From QHCA01 sp003244095 (GTDB lineage: Bacteria > Actinomycetota > Actinomycetes > Mycobacteriales > QHCA01): a stretch of 64,000 bases of DNA. Of this stretch, positions 46,868-55,739 are shown piece after piece. The position numbers were made by a program, and so were the translations under genes. The notes under the pieces were generated by a model. The model was not told where the DNA came from. It was given only the letters and a program-made list of their open reading frames with translations, and did not search any database. The stretch spans positions 62,001 through 126,000 of the forward strand of contig JBBQNN010000001.1 in NCBI GenBank assembly GCA_038329965.1, written 5' to 3'. Position 1 is the first letter of the stretch. Every line of letters begins with the position of its first letter.

Positions 46868-47767
46868 GTGCAGCGACCCGTCACGCTGATCTGCAACCCC
46901 ACGGCCGGTCGTGGGCGGGCCCGGGACAGCGTCGCTCCTGTGCTGGCAGGCCTTTCGGCCCGCGGGCTCGATGTCGAGCAGGTGTGCGGCCGGGACAGTG
47001 CCGAGTCCCTTGAGTTGTGTCACGCGGCGGTGGCCGGCGGCACGTCGGCGGTCGTGGCACTCGGCGGCGACGGCACCATGCACGTGGCTCTGCAGGCGGT
47101 GGCCGGCGGCAGCACCCCGCTGGGGCTCATCCCGGCCGGCACCGGCAACGACTTCGCCGCCGCGATGGGACTGCCGAGCGCCATCGAGGCCGCCATGGAC
47201 GTCGTCGCGGCCGGCCGCACCAAGGCGGTGGATGCCGTTCGCGCCACCGACGGCGAGGGGAACGAGCGGTGGTGGGCCTGCGTGCTGGGCGCCGGTTTCG
47301 ACTCCGCGGTCAACGAGCGGGCCAACCGTACGCGCTGGCCGCGGGGACCGAGGCGCTACGACCTCGCGATCTTCGCCGAGCTGCTGCGTCTGGAGCCCCG
47401 GGCTTTCGTACTGGAGGTGGACGGGCGGCGCGAGGAGCTGACCGCCACCTTCGTCGCGGTCGGCAACGCACCGGCATACGGCGGTGGAATGCGCATCGCA
47501 CCCGACGCCGACCTGACCGACGGCTTGCTGGACGTGATCGTCGTCGGCCCCATCTCCCGTACCGAGTTGATCCGGATCAAGCCGCGCGTCTACGCCGGCG
47601 GCCATCTCGGGCACCCTGCAGTGACGACCTCCCGCGGCAGCGTCGTCCGGCTCGAATCGGTCGGAGCCGTCGCCTACGCCGACGGCGATCGGCTGGCGGC
47701 GCTGCCCGTGACCTCGCGCTGCGTGCCCGGCGCGCTGAACGTGCTCGCCGGCCCCGGCCGGCCGTAG
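46868..47767 (+). CDS. Diacylglycerol/lipid kinase (DagK/YegS family)
   Basis: 299 residues. Catalytic-domain motifs LICNPTAGRGRARD, VVALGGDGTMHVALQAV and IPAGTGNDFAAAMGLP (nucleotide loop) are intact. The C-terminal beta domain has FVAVGNAPAYGGGMRIAPDA and TDGLLDVIVVGPISR. It phosphorylates a lipid alcohol at the membrane, probably diacylglycerol; the precise lipid is not shown by sequence. It corresponds in position to the gene beside helY in related genomes. Confidence 0.92.
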   Translation: MQRPVTLICNPTAGRGRARDSVAPVLAGLSARGLDVEQVCGRDSAESLELCHAAVAGGTSAVVALGGDGTMHVALQAVAGGSTPLGLIPAGTGNDFAAAMGLPSAIEAAMDVVAAGRTKAVDAVRATDGEGNERWWACVLGAGFDSAVNERANRTRWPRGPRRYDLAIFAELLRLEPRAFVLEVDGRREELTATFVAVGNAPAYGGGMRIAPDADLTDGLLDVIVVGPISRTELIRIKPRVYAGGHLGHPAVTTSRGSVVRLESVGAVAYADGDRLAALPVTSRCVPGALNVLAGPGRP

Positions 47768-47770
47768 CCT
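47765..47770 (+). promoter_or_regulatory. -10 box for helY
   Basis: TAGCCT, 6 nt before ATG 47777. Its first bases form the stop codon of the preceding gene. Confidence 0.55.
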
Positions 47771-47776
47771 GAAGGC

Positions 47777-50503
47777 ATGACCGGCTCCCTCCAACGGGCC
47801 AGCGCGGTGGGCGGCGGCTACCCGGCGTTGGCGGAGTTCACCGCCGGCTACCCGTTCACCCTCGACACCTTCCAGGTAGCCGCCTGCCAGGCTCTCGAAG
47901 ACGGCCGCGGGGTGCTCGTCGCCGCCCCCACGGGTGCCGGCAAGACGGTGGTCGGCGAGTTCGCCGTACACCTGGCGTTGCGCCTGGGCCGCAAGTGCTT
48001 CTACACCACCCCGATCAAGGCGCTGTCGAACCAGAAGTACGCAGACCTGGTCGACCGGTACGGCGCCGCCAACGTCGGCCTGCTCACCGGCGACAACGCC
48101 GTCAACGGCGGGGCAGCCGTCGTCGTGATGACCACCGAGGTGCTGCGCAACATGCTGTACGCGGGCTCGACCAGTCTCGGCTCGCTTGGCTTTGTCGTGA
48201 TGGACGAGGTGCACTACCTGGCCGACCGGTTCCGCGGCGGTGTCTGGGAGGAGGTGATCATCCACCTGCCCGACAGCGTGACGCTGGTGTCCCTGTCGGC
48301 GACCGTGAGCAACGCCGAGGAGTTCGGCGACTGGCTCGCGACCGTGCGGGGCGACACGCGGGTCATCGTCGAGGAGCACCGGCCCGTGCCCCTGTGGCAG
48401 CACATGATGATGGGTCGCCGGATGTTCGACCTGTTCGCTGACGACTCCAGCCGCGACGTCGATCCCGAGCTGCTGCGCCGGACCCGGGAGCAGACCCGCT
48501 CGGCCGCCCCGCGCTCCCGTCGCGGACGCCCACCGCGGCCCGCTCAGCGCGGCCCCAGCCGGCCCGACGTCATCGAGCGCCTGGACCGCGAGGGCCTCCT
48601 CCCGGCGATCACCTTCGTGTTCAGCCGGCTGGGCTGCGACGCGGCCGTCACGCAGTGCCTGCGGGCCGGGCTGCGGCTGACGACGCCGATCGAGCGCGCC
48701 GAGATCCGCCGGGTGGTGGAGGCCCGGACGGCCGACCTGGACCCCGAGGACCTGCGCGTCCTCAACTACTGGGAGTGGCTGGAGGGCCTCGAGCGGGGGA
48801 TCGCCGGACATCACGCGGGCATGCTCCCGGCGTTCAAGGAGACCGTGGAGGAGCTGTTCGCCAGGGGTCTGGTCAAGGCGGTCTTCGCGACCGAGACGCT
48901 CGCGCTGGGCATCAACATGCCGGCCCGGTCGGTGGTCCTCGACAAGCTGACGAAGTGGAACGGCGAGACCCACGCCGACATCACTCCGGGGGAGTACACC
49001 CAGCTGACCGGGCGGGCCGGCCGGCGCGGAATCGACGTCGAAGGCCATGCGGTCGTCGTGTGGTCACCGGGCATCGATCCCCGTCAGGTGGCCGGCCTGG
49101 CCTCCACCCGTACCTATCCGCTGCGGTCGTCGTTCCGCCCGTCGTACAACATGGCCGTCAATCTGGTGGCGCAGATGGGCCGCGAGGCGGGCCGGACCCT
49201 GTTGAGCTCCTCCTTCGCGCAGTTCCAGACCGACAAGTCGGTGGTGGGGCTGGCCAAGCAGGTGCGGCGCAACACCGAGGCCCTTGACGGCTATCGCGAG
49301 GCGATGCACTGCGACGCCGGGGACTTCGCCGAGTACGCGGCCATCCGGGTCGAGATCAAGGCGCGCGAGGCCGAGTTGGCGCGCAGCGGGGCCGCCCAGC
49401 GGCGCGCCGCCGCCGCCGAGGCGCTCGACCGCCTCACGATAGGCGACGTCATCCGCATCCCCAGCGGCAAACGGGCCGGCCTCGCGGTCATCGTCGACCC
49501 CGGGCGGCAACCGACCGGCGACGCGCGCCCGCTCGTGCTGACCGAGGATCGCTGGGCCGGGCGCTTGTCGCTGTCGGACATGAGCACGGCCGTGCAGTCG
49601 CTCGGCCGGGTCAAGGTGCCGCGGAACTTCAATGCCCGGTCGCCGCAGGCCCGCCGGGACCTGGCCTCCTCCCTGCGGGCGTCGACGCTGCGTGATGCCC
49701 CTGGTGACGCCGGCCCGCGGCGCCGGGCGGGAGACCGGGGCCGGTCGCCCGCTGCCGAGGACCCCACGCTGCGCGACCTGCGGGTCCGATTGCGGGCCCA
49801 CCCCTGCCACGCGTGCGCCGACCGCGAGGAGCACGCGCGCTGGGCGGAGCGCCACCAGCGCCTCCGCCAGGACACCGATGCCCTGGCCAAGCGGGTCGAG
49901 GGACGCACGGGCAGCCTGGCCCGGACGTTCGACCAGGTGTGCGCGGTGCTCGACGAGCGCGGATATCTCGACGGCGAGACGATCACTCCCGCGGGGCGGC
50001 AACTGGCCCGGATCTGGTCGGAGTCCGACCTGCTGGTCACCGAGTGCCTGCGCGCCGGGATCTGGGACGACCTGTCACCGGCCGAGTTGGCCGCAGCCCT
50101 CAGCGCGCTCGTCTACGAGGAGCGCCGTCCCGACGACCGGGCACCCCGGACTCCCGGCGGAGCGGTTGCTGACGCCCTGGCCGCCACCGTACGGATCTGG
50201 GCCGGCATCGAGCAGGCCGAGAGCAACCACCGGCTCGAGCCGACCCGGCGGCCCGACCCGGGCTTCGCCTGGCCGGTGTACCGCTGGGCGCAGGGCGAGC
50301 CGCTCGATGCCGTCCTGTCCTCGGCAGCCGTACAGGGGGCCGAGCTGCCGGCGGGTGACTTCGTCCGCTGGTGCAAGCAGTTGCTGGACCTGCTGGAACA
50401 ACTCGCCCAGGTCGCCGGGGACACGTCACCGGTGGGCGCCGACGGCCGGGCCGCGGCCGCGGCCATCCGCCGCGGTGTCGTGGCCCATTCCCCTGTCTCT
50501 TAG
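47777..50503 (+). CDS. helY: DEAD/DEAH-box helicase HelY (Ski2-like)
   Basis: 908-residue superfamily 2 helicase of the Ski2/Mtr4 type, probably RNA-directed. Walker A APTGAGKT at 50-57, YTTPIKALSNQKYADL, the DEVH box VMDEVHYLAD at 142-151, SLSATVSNAEEFG (motif III), HHAGMLP, and motif VI QLTGRAGRRGID. The long C-terminal part carries the DSHCT-like region. Length and position match mycobacterial HelY (Rv2092c). Confidence 0.95.
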   Translation: MTGSLQRASAVGGGYPALAEFTAGYPFTLDTFQVAACQALEDGRGVLVAAPTGAGKTVVGEFAVHLALRLGRKCFYTTPIKALSNQKYADLVDRYGAANVGLLTGDNAVNGGAAVVVMTTEVLRNMLYAGSTSLGSLGFVVMDEVHYLADRFRGGVWEEVIIHLPDSVTLVSLSATVSNAEEFGDWLATVRGDTRVIVEEHRPVPLWQHMMMGRRMFDLFADDSSRDVDPELLRRTREQTRSAAPRSRRGRPPRPAQRGPSRPDVIERLDREGLLPAITFVFSRLGCDAAVTQCLRAGLRLTTPIERAEIRRVVEARTADLDPEDLRVLNYWEWLEGLERGIAGHHAGMLPAFKETVEELFARGLVKAVFATETLALGINMPARSVVLDKLTKWNGETHADITPGEYTQLTGRAGRRGIDVEGHAVVVWSPGIDPRQVAGLASTRTYPLRSSFRPSYNMAVNLVAQMGREAGRTLLSSSFAQFQTDKSVVGLAKQVRRNTEALDGYREAMHCDAGDFAEYAAIRVEIKAREAELARSGAAQRRAAAAEALDRLTIGDVIRIPSGKRAGLAVIVDPGRQPTGDARPLVLTEDRWAGRLSLSDMSTAVQSLGRVKVPRNFNARSPQARRDLASSLRASTLRDAPGDAGPRRRAGDRGRSPAAEDPTLRDLRVRLRAHPCHACADREEHARWAERHQRLRQDTDALAKRVEGRTGSLARTFDQVCAVLDERGYLDGETITPAGRQLARIWSESDLLVTECLRAGIWDDLSPAELAAALSALVYEERRPDDRAPRTPGGAVADALAATVRIWAGIEQAESNHRLEPTRRPDPGFAWPVYRWAQGEPLDAVLSSAAVQGAELPAGDFVRWCKQLLDLLEQLAQVAGDTSPVGADGRAAAAAIRRGVVAHSPVS

Positions 50504-50634
50504 CTGGTCTCCCAGCCGCCGTACCAGCAGATAACTGACAATTCTGTCCAGCCACTGTCGGACGGATCGCCCAAGAGGGTAACTTTCGCCCAGGCCGCAA
50601 ACCCCGCTGGCCCAAAAGCCGCCCAGGAGGCTCC

Positions 50635-51783
50635 GTGAACACTGCAACACGAGGACTGACCGTCCTCGTCGGAAGCATCTCGCTCGCTCTCGCCATGTCG
50701 GTCACCGCGACATCGACCGCGACAGCGGCCGCCGCTCCGGCGGCCGGCACCGCCAAGAATCCGTACTCACCGGCCAAGGGACATCCGTACCGGCACGGCG
50801 CGTCCCCCACCAGGTCGCAGAACGCGAAGACGAGGACTTTCGACGCGGCGAACCCCGCCGCCGTCGGCCCGCAGACGCTGTTCTACGGCGGCGGCGTCGA
50901 CGGCATCGGGGTGACCAGCGGTCACCCGCAGGTCTACCTCATCTTCTGGGGCACCCAGTGGGGCACCCAGGGCACCGACGCCGACGGCAACCTCACCTTC
51001 TCCAGCGACACGGTCGGCGGGGCGCCCAAACTGCAGAACATGTTCAAGGGGCTCGGCACCGGTAGCGAGACATGGTCCGGAGTCATGACGCAGTACTGCG
51101 ACGGCCCCGGGGTCGCCACCGGCGCGTCCACCTGCGCCGCCAGCACCGCGCACGTCGGCTACCCGACCGGTGGTGCGCTGTCCGGTGTCTGGTACGACAA
51201 CGCCGCCGCCTCCCCGACCACCGCGTCCGGGCACGCGATCGGGGTCGAGGCGGTCAGCGCCGCCAGCCACTTCGGCAACACCACGCCGGCAAGCAACCGC
51301 TTCGCGCAGTACGTCGTCCTGGCACCCAAGGGCAACAATCCCGACAACTACCAGACCGGCGGTTTCTGCGCCTGGCACGACTACAACGGCGACACCACCC
51401 TCAGCGGCGGCGGTGCGGCGGCCTCGACCGTCGGCGACGTCGCCTTCACGAACATGCCGTACACCATGGACGTCGGCGCGTCCTGCGGGCAGAACTTCGT
51501 CAACGCCGGCTCGGCCGGCACGCTCGACGGCTACACCATTGTCGAAGGCCACGAGTACTCCGAGACCATCACCGACCAGAACCCCGCCGGTGGCTGGACG
51601 GCATCCAACGGCCAGGAGAACGCCGACGAGTGCGCCTGGCTCGGCCCCGGCACGCAGGGCGGTGCCAGGAACGTCGCCATGGGCAACGGCACCTACACCG
51701 AACAGGGCACCTGGTCCAACGACACCAACCGCTGCGACAACTCCCACCCGATCGTCGGTGACGGAGCAACAGCGACACGGTGA
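50635..51783 (+). CDS. Secreted EXORDIUM-like protein, probably frameshifted near its end
   Basis: Exported protein of 382 residues with a Sec signal (LVGSISLALAMSVTATSTA). Core segments VYLIFWGTQWGT, TWSGVMTQYCDG and SNRFAQYVVLAPKG resemble phosphate-induced/EXORDIUM-type proteins. IVEGHEYSETITDQNPAGGW carries a His-Glu pair typical of the family. GTG 50635 has AGGAGG 4 nt upstream. After HPIVGDG the frame reads ATATR and stops. The next frame continues NSDTVTVNDPGNQSGPVNV to a stop at 51836, which matches the usual continuation, so a 1-nt indel near 51765 is likely. Function unknown. Confidence 0.7.
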   Translation: MNTATRGLTVLVGSISLALAMSVTATSTATAAAAPAAGTAKNPYSPAKGHPYRHGASPTRSQNAKTRTFDAANPAAVGPQTLFYGGGVDGIGVTSGHPQVYLIFWGTQWGTQGTDADGNLTFSSDTVGGAPKLQNMFKGLGTGSETWSGVMTQYCDGPGVATGASTCAASTAHVGYPTGGALSGVWYDNAAASPTTASGHAIGVEAVSAASHFGNTTPASNRFAQYVVLAPKGNNPDNYQTGGFCAWHDYNGDTTLSGGGAAASTVGDVAFTNMPYTMDVGASCGQNFVNAGSAGTLDGYTIVEGHEYSETITDQNPAGGWTASNGQENADECAWLGPGTQGGARNVAMGNGTYTEQGTWSNDTNRCDNSHPIVGDGATATR

Positions 51784-51838
51784 CGGTGAACGACCCGGGC
51801 AACCAGTCCGGCCCGGTCAACGTCTCGCCGGTATAGCC

Positions 51839-52762
51839 CTACTCGGTGGAGCGGGCCACCTCGAGTGACTTGAGGACCCGCTCCACCGAGCTGTCCAAAC
51901 CCCAACGGTCGCACAGCGCGACGAGCGCGGCCGGGTCGGCCGGCGCCGCCGGCAGCGTGTCGTCGTAGGCCGGCAGCGGCGCGTCCGGGGCCACGCGGAC
52001 GACCAGGGGGGCCACGGCGAGGTAGTCCCTGGCGGCCCCGAGCTTGCTCCGGGCGCCGGCCGGGAACCCGTCGGTCACGTCTTCGTCAAGGGCGGTCAGC
52101 AGCGCCTCGACCGAGCCGAACCGCCGGATCAGCGCGGCGGCAGTCTTGTCCCCGATGCCGGCGACACCGGGCAGGCCGTCGCTCGGGTCGCCGCGCAGCA
52201 CGGCGTACTCCCCGTAGGCCCGTCCCGGGATGTCGTAGCGCCGATGCACCGCCGCCTCGTCGAGCACCTCGAGGTTGCGCACCCCACGCCCGGTGTAGAG
52301 CACCCGGACCGGGCCGGCGTCGTCGACCAACTGGAACAGGTCGCGGTCACCGGTGACGACGTCGACAGCGCCATGTTCGTGAGCCACCAGTGTGCCGATC
52401 ACGTCGTCGGCCTCGTAGCCGGCAATACCCAGCTTGGCGATGCCCAGCGCGTCGAGTACCGCCTCGATCACCGGCACCTGCGGGCCGAGCGCGTCCGGGG
52501 TCTGCTCCTCGCCGGCGGGGGAGAGGCGATGGGTCTTGTACGAGGGGATCGCCGCCACCCGGAAGGCCGGGCGCCAGTCGGCGTCCATGCAGGCGACCAG
52601 CCGGGCCGGCCGGAATCTGGTCACGAGGGTCGCCGTCATGTCGAAGAAGCCCCGGATCGCGTTGACCGGGCTGCCGTCCGGGGCGGTGACCGACTCCGGC
52701 ACACCGTGGAAGGCCCGGAAGTACAGGCCGGCGGAGTCCAGCAGCATCAGTGATCCAGGCAC
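51839..52762 (-). CDS. 5'-3' exonuclease (Pol I N-domain type)
   Basis: FEN-like nuclease of 307 residues without a polymerase domain. Metal ligands appear in LMLLDSAGLYFRAFHG, AGYEADDVIGTLV and VVTGDRDLFQLVDD. The helix-hairpin-helix is LPGVAGIGDKTAAALIRRFG. It processes flaps and RNA primers. GTG 52762 start. It corresponds to Rv2090, between helY and the peptidase. Confidence 0.94.
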   Translation of the reverse strand: MPGSLMLLDSAGLYFRAFHGVPESVTAPDGSPVNAIRGFFDMTATLVTRFRPARLVACMDADWRPAFRVAAIPSYKTHRLSPAGEEQTPDALGPQVPVIEAVLDALGIAKLGIAGYEADDVIGTLVAHEHGAVDVVTGDRDLFQLVDDAGPVRVLYTGRGVRNLEVLDEAAVHRRYDIPGRAYGEYAVLRGDPSDGLPGVAGIGDKTAAALIRRFGSVEALLTALDEDVTDGFPAGARSKLGAARDYLAVAPLVVRVAPDAPLPAYDDTLPAAPADPAALVALCDRWGLDSSVERVLKSLEVARSTE

Positions 52763-52837
52763 GCCCCCAGCCTGCCAGCACCCGCCGCCAGGGCCGACAC
52801 GTCCCCCGACACGTCCCCGCCCGCGACTCCTCGACAG

Positions 52838-52901
52838 CGACTTCCGGGAAGGCGTCGCTTTCAGGGCCGTCAGAGTGACGACTTCCGGGAAAACGTCAGG
52901 G
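52838..52901. repeat. Two copies of a 13-bp element, one within a larger dyad
   Basis: CGACTTCCGGGAA occurs at 52838-52850 and 52879-52891, 41 bp apart. The second sits in an imperfect 23-bp palindrome (about 52877-52899) with arms TGACG and CGTCA. It lies in the 200-nt gap upstream of the peptidase gene. Confidence 0.55.
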
Positions 52902-52951
52902 GGAGGTCAACAGGTGGCGCTGGGTGGGCGGGCGGTCAGACCGCGGCGCAC

Positions 52952-52957
52952 TACGCT
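52952..52957 (+). promoter_or_regulatory. -10 box for the Xaa-Pro peptidase
   Basis: TACGCT, 7 nt before ATG 52965. Confidence 0.45.
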
Positions 52958-52964
52958 CGGGGCC

Positions 52965-54074
52965 ATGTCCGACCTCTATCCACCTGACCGGCTGGGCCGT
53001 GCCCAGGAGCAGCTGCTGCTGAGCGACGTCGACGCCCTGCTGCTCACGCCGGGTGCCGACCTGCGATACCTGACCGGCTACGACGCGCTGGCCCTCGAGC
53101 GGCTGACCTGCCTCGCCGTCCCGGCGTCCGGCGACCCGTTGCTCGTCGTACCCCGGCTGGAATACCCGGCGGCGCAGGCCTCACCGGCGGCCGCCCTCGG
53201 GATCGACATCGTGGCCTACGACGAGGGCGACGACGCCTACCGCGTGGTCGCCGACCGGCTCGGGACGCCGGTCCGGATCGGCCTGGCCAACCGGATGTGG
53301 GCCGAGCAGGTCCTGGCCTTCGCCGCGGCCCTGCCCGGAGCCGAACAACTCCTCGCCGGCCAGGTCATGCGCAAGCTGCGCATCCGCAAGAGCGCCGCCG
53401 AGGTCGAGGCCCTGCGCCGGGCCGGGCAGGCCATCGACCGGGTGCACGAGGCGATCCCCGGGTGGTTGCGGCCGGGGCGCACCGAGGCGCAGGTCGGGCG
53501 CGACATCGCCGACGCCATCGTCGCGGAGGGACACGCGGCGGTGAACTTCGTCATCGTGGCGGCGGGGCCCAACGGCGCCAGCCCGCACCATCAGACCGGA
53601 GCCCGGGTCATCGAGTTCGGGGAGGCGGTGGTCATCGACATCGGTGGCACCACAGCCGAGGGCTACTGCTCCGACGAGACCCGTACCTATGCGGTCGGCC
53701 ACCCACCCACCGGGTTCACCGACTACTACGAAGTGCTGCTGCGGGCGCAGATGGCCTCCTGCGCGGCGGTGGCGCCGGGCGTCACCGCCGCAGAGGTCGA
53801 CGCCGCCGCCCGGGACGTGATCGCCGAGGCCGGCTACGGTGAGTTCTTCGTACACCGGACCGGCCACGGCATCGGTCTGGAGGAGCACGAGGAGCCGTGG
53901 ATCGCCGCCGAAAACGACGAGCCGATCGAGAACGGCATGGCCTTCTCCATCGAGCCCGGGATCTACCTGCCGGGCCGGCACGGCGCGCGTATCGAGGACA
54001 TCGTGGTGTGCACCGACGCCGGTGCCGACCGGCTCAACCGGGTCGACCGTGAGCTCGTCGTCGTGGCGGGCTGA
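52965..54074 (+). CDS. Xaa-Pro peptidase (M24B, PepE/PepQ type)
   Basis: 369-residue metallopeptidase. An N-terminal creatinase-like domain (LLTPGADLRYLTGYDALA) is followed by the pita-bread domain. The five metal ligands are visible in VVIDIGGT, SDETRTYAVG, HRTGHGIGLEEHE, SIEPGIYLPG and ARIEDIVV. The open frame extends upstream, but ATG 52965 is the family start and has a TACGCT box. It corresponds to PepE (Rv2089c). Only 3 nt separate it from the acyl-CoA dehydrogenase gene. Confidence 0.93.
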   Translation: MSDLYPPDRLGRAQEQLLLSDVDALLLTPGADLRYLTGYDALALERLTCLAVPASGDPLLVVPRLEYPAAQASPAAALGIDIVAYDEGDDAYRVVADRLGTPVRIGLANRMWAEQVLAFAAALPGAEQLLAGQVMRKLRIRKSAAEVEALRRAGQAIDRVHEAIPGWLRPGRTEAQVGRDIADAIVAEGHAAVNFVIVAAGPNGASPHHQTGARVIEFGEAVVIDIGGTTAEGYCSDETRTYAVGHPPTGFTDYYEVLLRAQMASCAAVAPGVTAAEVDAAARDVIAEAGYGEFFVHRTGHGIGLEEHEEPWIAAENDEPIENGMAFSIEPGIYLPGRHGARIEDIVVCTDAGADRLNRVDRELVVVAG

Positions 54075-54077
54075 CCC

Positions 54078-55283
54078 GTGCCCGCCCTGCGCACGCTGCC
54101 GACACCCGAGGCCGAGGACCTGCTCGCCCTCACGCGCGACCTGGCCGACCAGGAGCTGCGGCCGCGGGCCGCGGGGTTCGAGTCCCGGGCCGAGTTCCCG
54201 CGCGACGTGTTCCGGCTGCTGGGCAGGTCCGGCCTGCTCGGCCTGCCGTACGACGAGACCTATGGTGGCGGGGGTCAGCCCTACGAGGTCTACCTCCAGG
54301 TGATCGAGGAGCTGGCCACGGCGTGGTTGGCGGTCGGCCTGGGGGTGAGCGTGCACACCCTGGCCTGCTACCCGATGGCCGCCTTCGGGACCAACGAGCA
54401 GCGGGAGCGGTTTCTCCCGGACATGGTCGGCGGCCACCTGCTGGGTGCCTACTGCCTGTCCGAGCCGGCGTCGGGGTCGGATGCCGCGGCGTTGCGCACC
54501 CGAGCCGTCCGGGACGGCGATGCCTACCTCGTCGACGGGGTCAAGGCGTGGGTGACCCACGCCGGTGTCGCCGACTTCTACGCCGTGATGGTGCGTACGT
54601 CCGACGACGGCAGCCGGGGGATCTCCACCCTGCTGGCTGCCGGCGACACGCCCGGGTTGGCCGCGCAGCGGCCCGAGCGCAAGATGGGTCTGGCCTCGTC
54701 ACCCACCGCGCAGGTCGTCCTGGACAACGCCCGGGTGCCGGCCGACCGGTTGATCGGCGCGGAGGGCGAGGGCTTTCGGATCGCGCTCAGCGCTCTCGAC
54801 GGCGGCCGGCTGGGCATCTCCGCCTGCGCCGTCGGCGTGGCACAGGCCGCGCTCGACTACGCGACGGACTACGCGCGGCAGCGGCGCCAGTTCGGCAGCC
54901 CGATCATCGACTTCCAGGGCGTGTCCTTCATGCTCGCCGACATGGCGACCCAGGTGGAGGCCGCCCGATCGCTGTACCTGGCCGCGGCCCGTCTGCGCGA
55001 CGCCGGCAAGCCGTACGGTGACCGGGCGGCCATGGCCAAGCTGTTCAGCACGGACGCGGCCATGCGGGTCACGATCGATGCCGTCCAGGTGCTGGGTGGG
55101 GCGGGATACGTGGAGGACCATCCGGTCGAGCGCTTCATGCGGGAGGCCAAGGTGCTGGAGATCGTCGAAGGCACCAACCAGGTCCAGCGAATGGTCATCG
55201 GCCGGAGCCTGGCGAGTGAGCATCGAGCGCAGCTCATCCGTCAGGCAAGCGAAGGGCGAGATGACAATTTGGCGAGGGGATGA
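54078..55283 (+). CDS. Acyl-CoA dehydrogenase with repeat-derived C-terminal tail
   Basis: FAD flavoprotein of beta-oxidation or amino-acid degradation, 401 residues. CLSEPASGSDAAALRTRAV and AQRPERKMGLASSPTAQVVL (in part), YARQRRQFGSPIIDFQ and FMREAKVLEIVEGTNQVQR (catalytic Glu region) are typical. The family normally ends soon after VIGRSLA. Here about 23 extra residues (SEHRAQLIRQASEGRDDNLA) are translated from an inserted intergenic repeat. It forms an operon with the peptidase upstream and the Lrp gene downstream. Confidence 0.92.
   Translation: MPALRTLPTPEAEDLLALTRDLADQELRPRAAGFESRAEFPRDVFRLLGRSGLLGLPYDETYGGGGQPYEVYLQVIEELATAWLAVGLGVSVHTLACYPMAAFGTNEQRERFLPDMVGGHLLGAYCLSEPASGSDAAALRTRAVRDGDAYLVDGVKAWVTHAGVADFYAVMVRTSDDGSRGISTLLAAGDTPGLAAQRPERKMGLASSPTAQVVLDNARVPADRLIGAEGEGFRIALSALDGGRLGISACAVGVAQAALDYATDYARQRRQFGSPIIDFQGVSFMLADMATQVEAARSLYLAAARLRDAGKPYGDRAAMAKLFSTDAAMRVTIDAVQVLGGAGYVEDHPVERFMREAKVLEIVEGTNQVQRMVIGRSLASEHRAQLIRQASEGRDDNLARG
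55211..55268 (+). repeat. Intergenic repeat copy inside the acyl-CoA dehydrogenase 3' end
   Basis: Starts GGCGAGTGAGCATCGAGCG and ends GGGCGAGATGACAAT, as in the copy after pafC. Here the TGAG is out of frame, so the repeat is read through as protein. Confidence 0.65.
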
Positions 55284-55287
55284 CTAG

Positions 55288-55734
55288 GTGGCGCTGGAGG
55301 ACACCGACCGCGAGATCCTGCGGGCGCTCAGCAAGGACGGGCGGCTGAGCTTCACCGATCTCGCCGAGCAGGTCGGCCTGTCGGTCTCTGCGGCCCACCA
55401 GCGGGTCCGGCGGCTCGAACAGCGCGGGGTCATCCGCGGCTACTCCGCCGCCGTCGATGCCGACCACCTGGGCCTGTCCCTGACCGCCTTCGTCTCCATC
55501 AAGCCGATCGACCCGGCCGCTCCGGACGACGCCCCGACCCGATTGGCGTATCTCGGCGCCATCGAGGCCTGCCACAGCGTGGCCGGCGAGGAGGCCTACA
55601 TCCTCAAGGTGCGGGTCGCCACCCCGGCCGACCTCGAGGTGCTGGTCCAGGAGATCCGCGCGGCGGCGAACGTCTCGACCCGCACCACTGTCGTGCTGTC
55701 CACGCCGTACGAGGGGCGGCCGCCGCCGCTGTAG
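55288..55734 (+). CDS. Lrp/AsnC-family regulator
   Basis: 148 residues. Helix-turn-helix DTDREILRALSKDGRLSFTD and LAEQVGLSVSAAHQRVRRLE, then GVIRGYSAAVDADHLG and a RAM ligand-binding domain (LKVRVATPADLEVLVQEIRA). It probably senses an amino acid and may control the acyl-CoA dehydrogenase upstream. GTG start 4 nt after the preceding stop. Confidence 0.93.
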   Translation: MALEDTDREILRALSKDGRLSFTDLAEQVGLSVSAAHQRVRRLEQRGVIRGYSAAVDADHLGLSLTAFVSIKPIDPAAPDDAPTRLAYLGAIEACHSVAGEEAYILKVRVATPADLEVLVQEIRAAANVSTRTTVVLSTPYEGRPPPL

Positions 55735-55739
55735 ATCGC

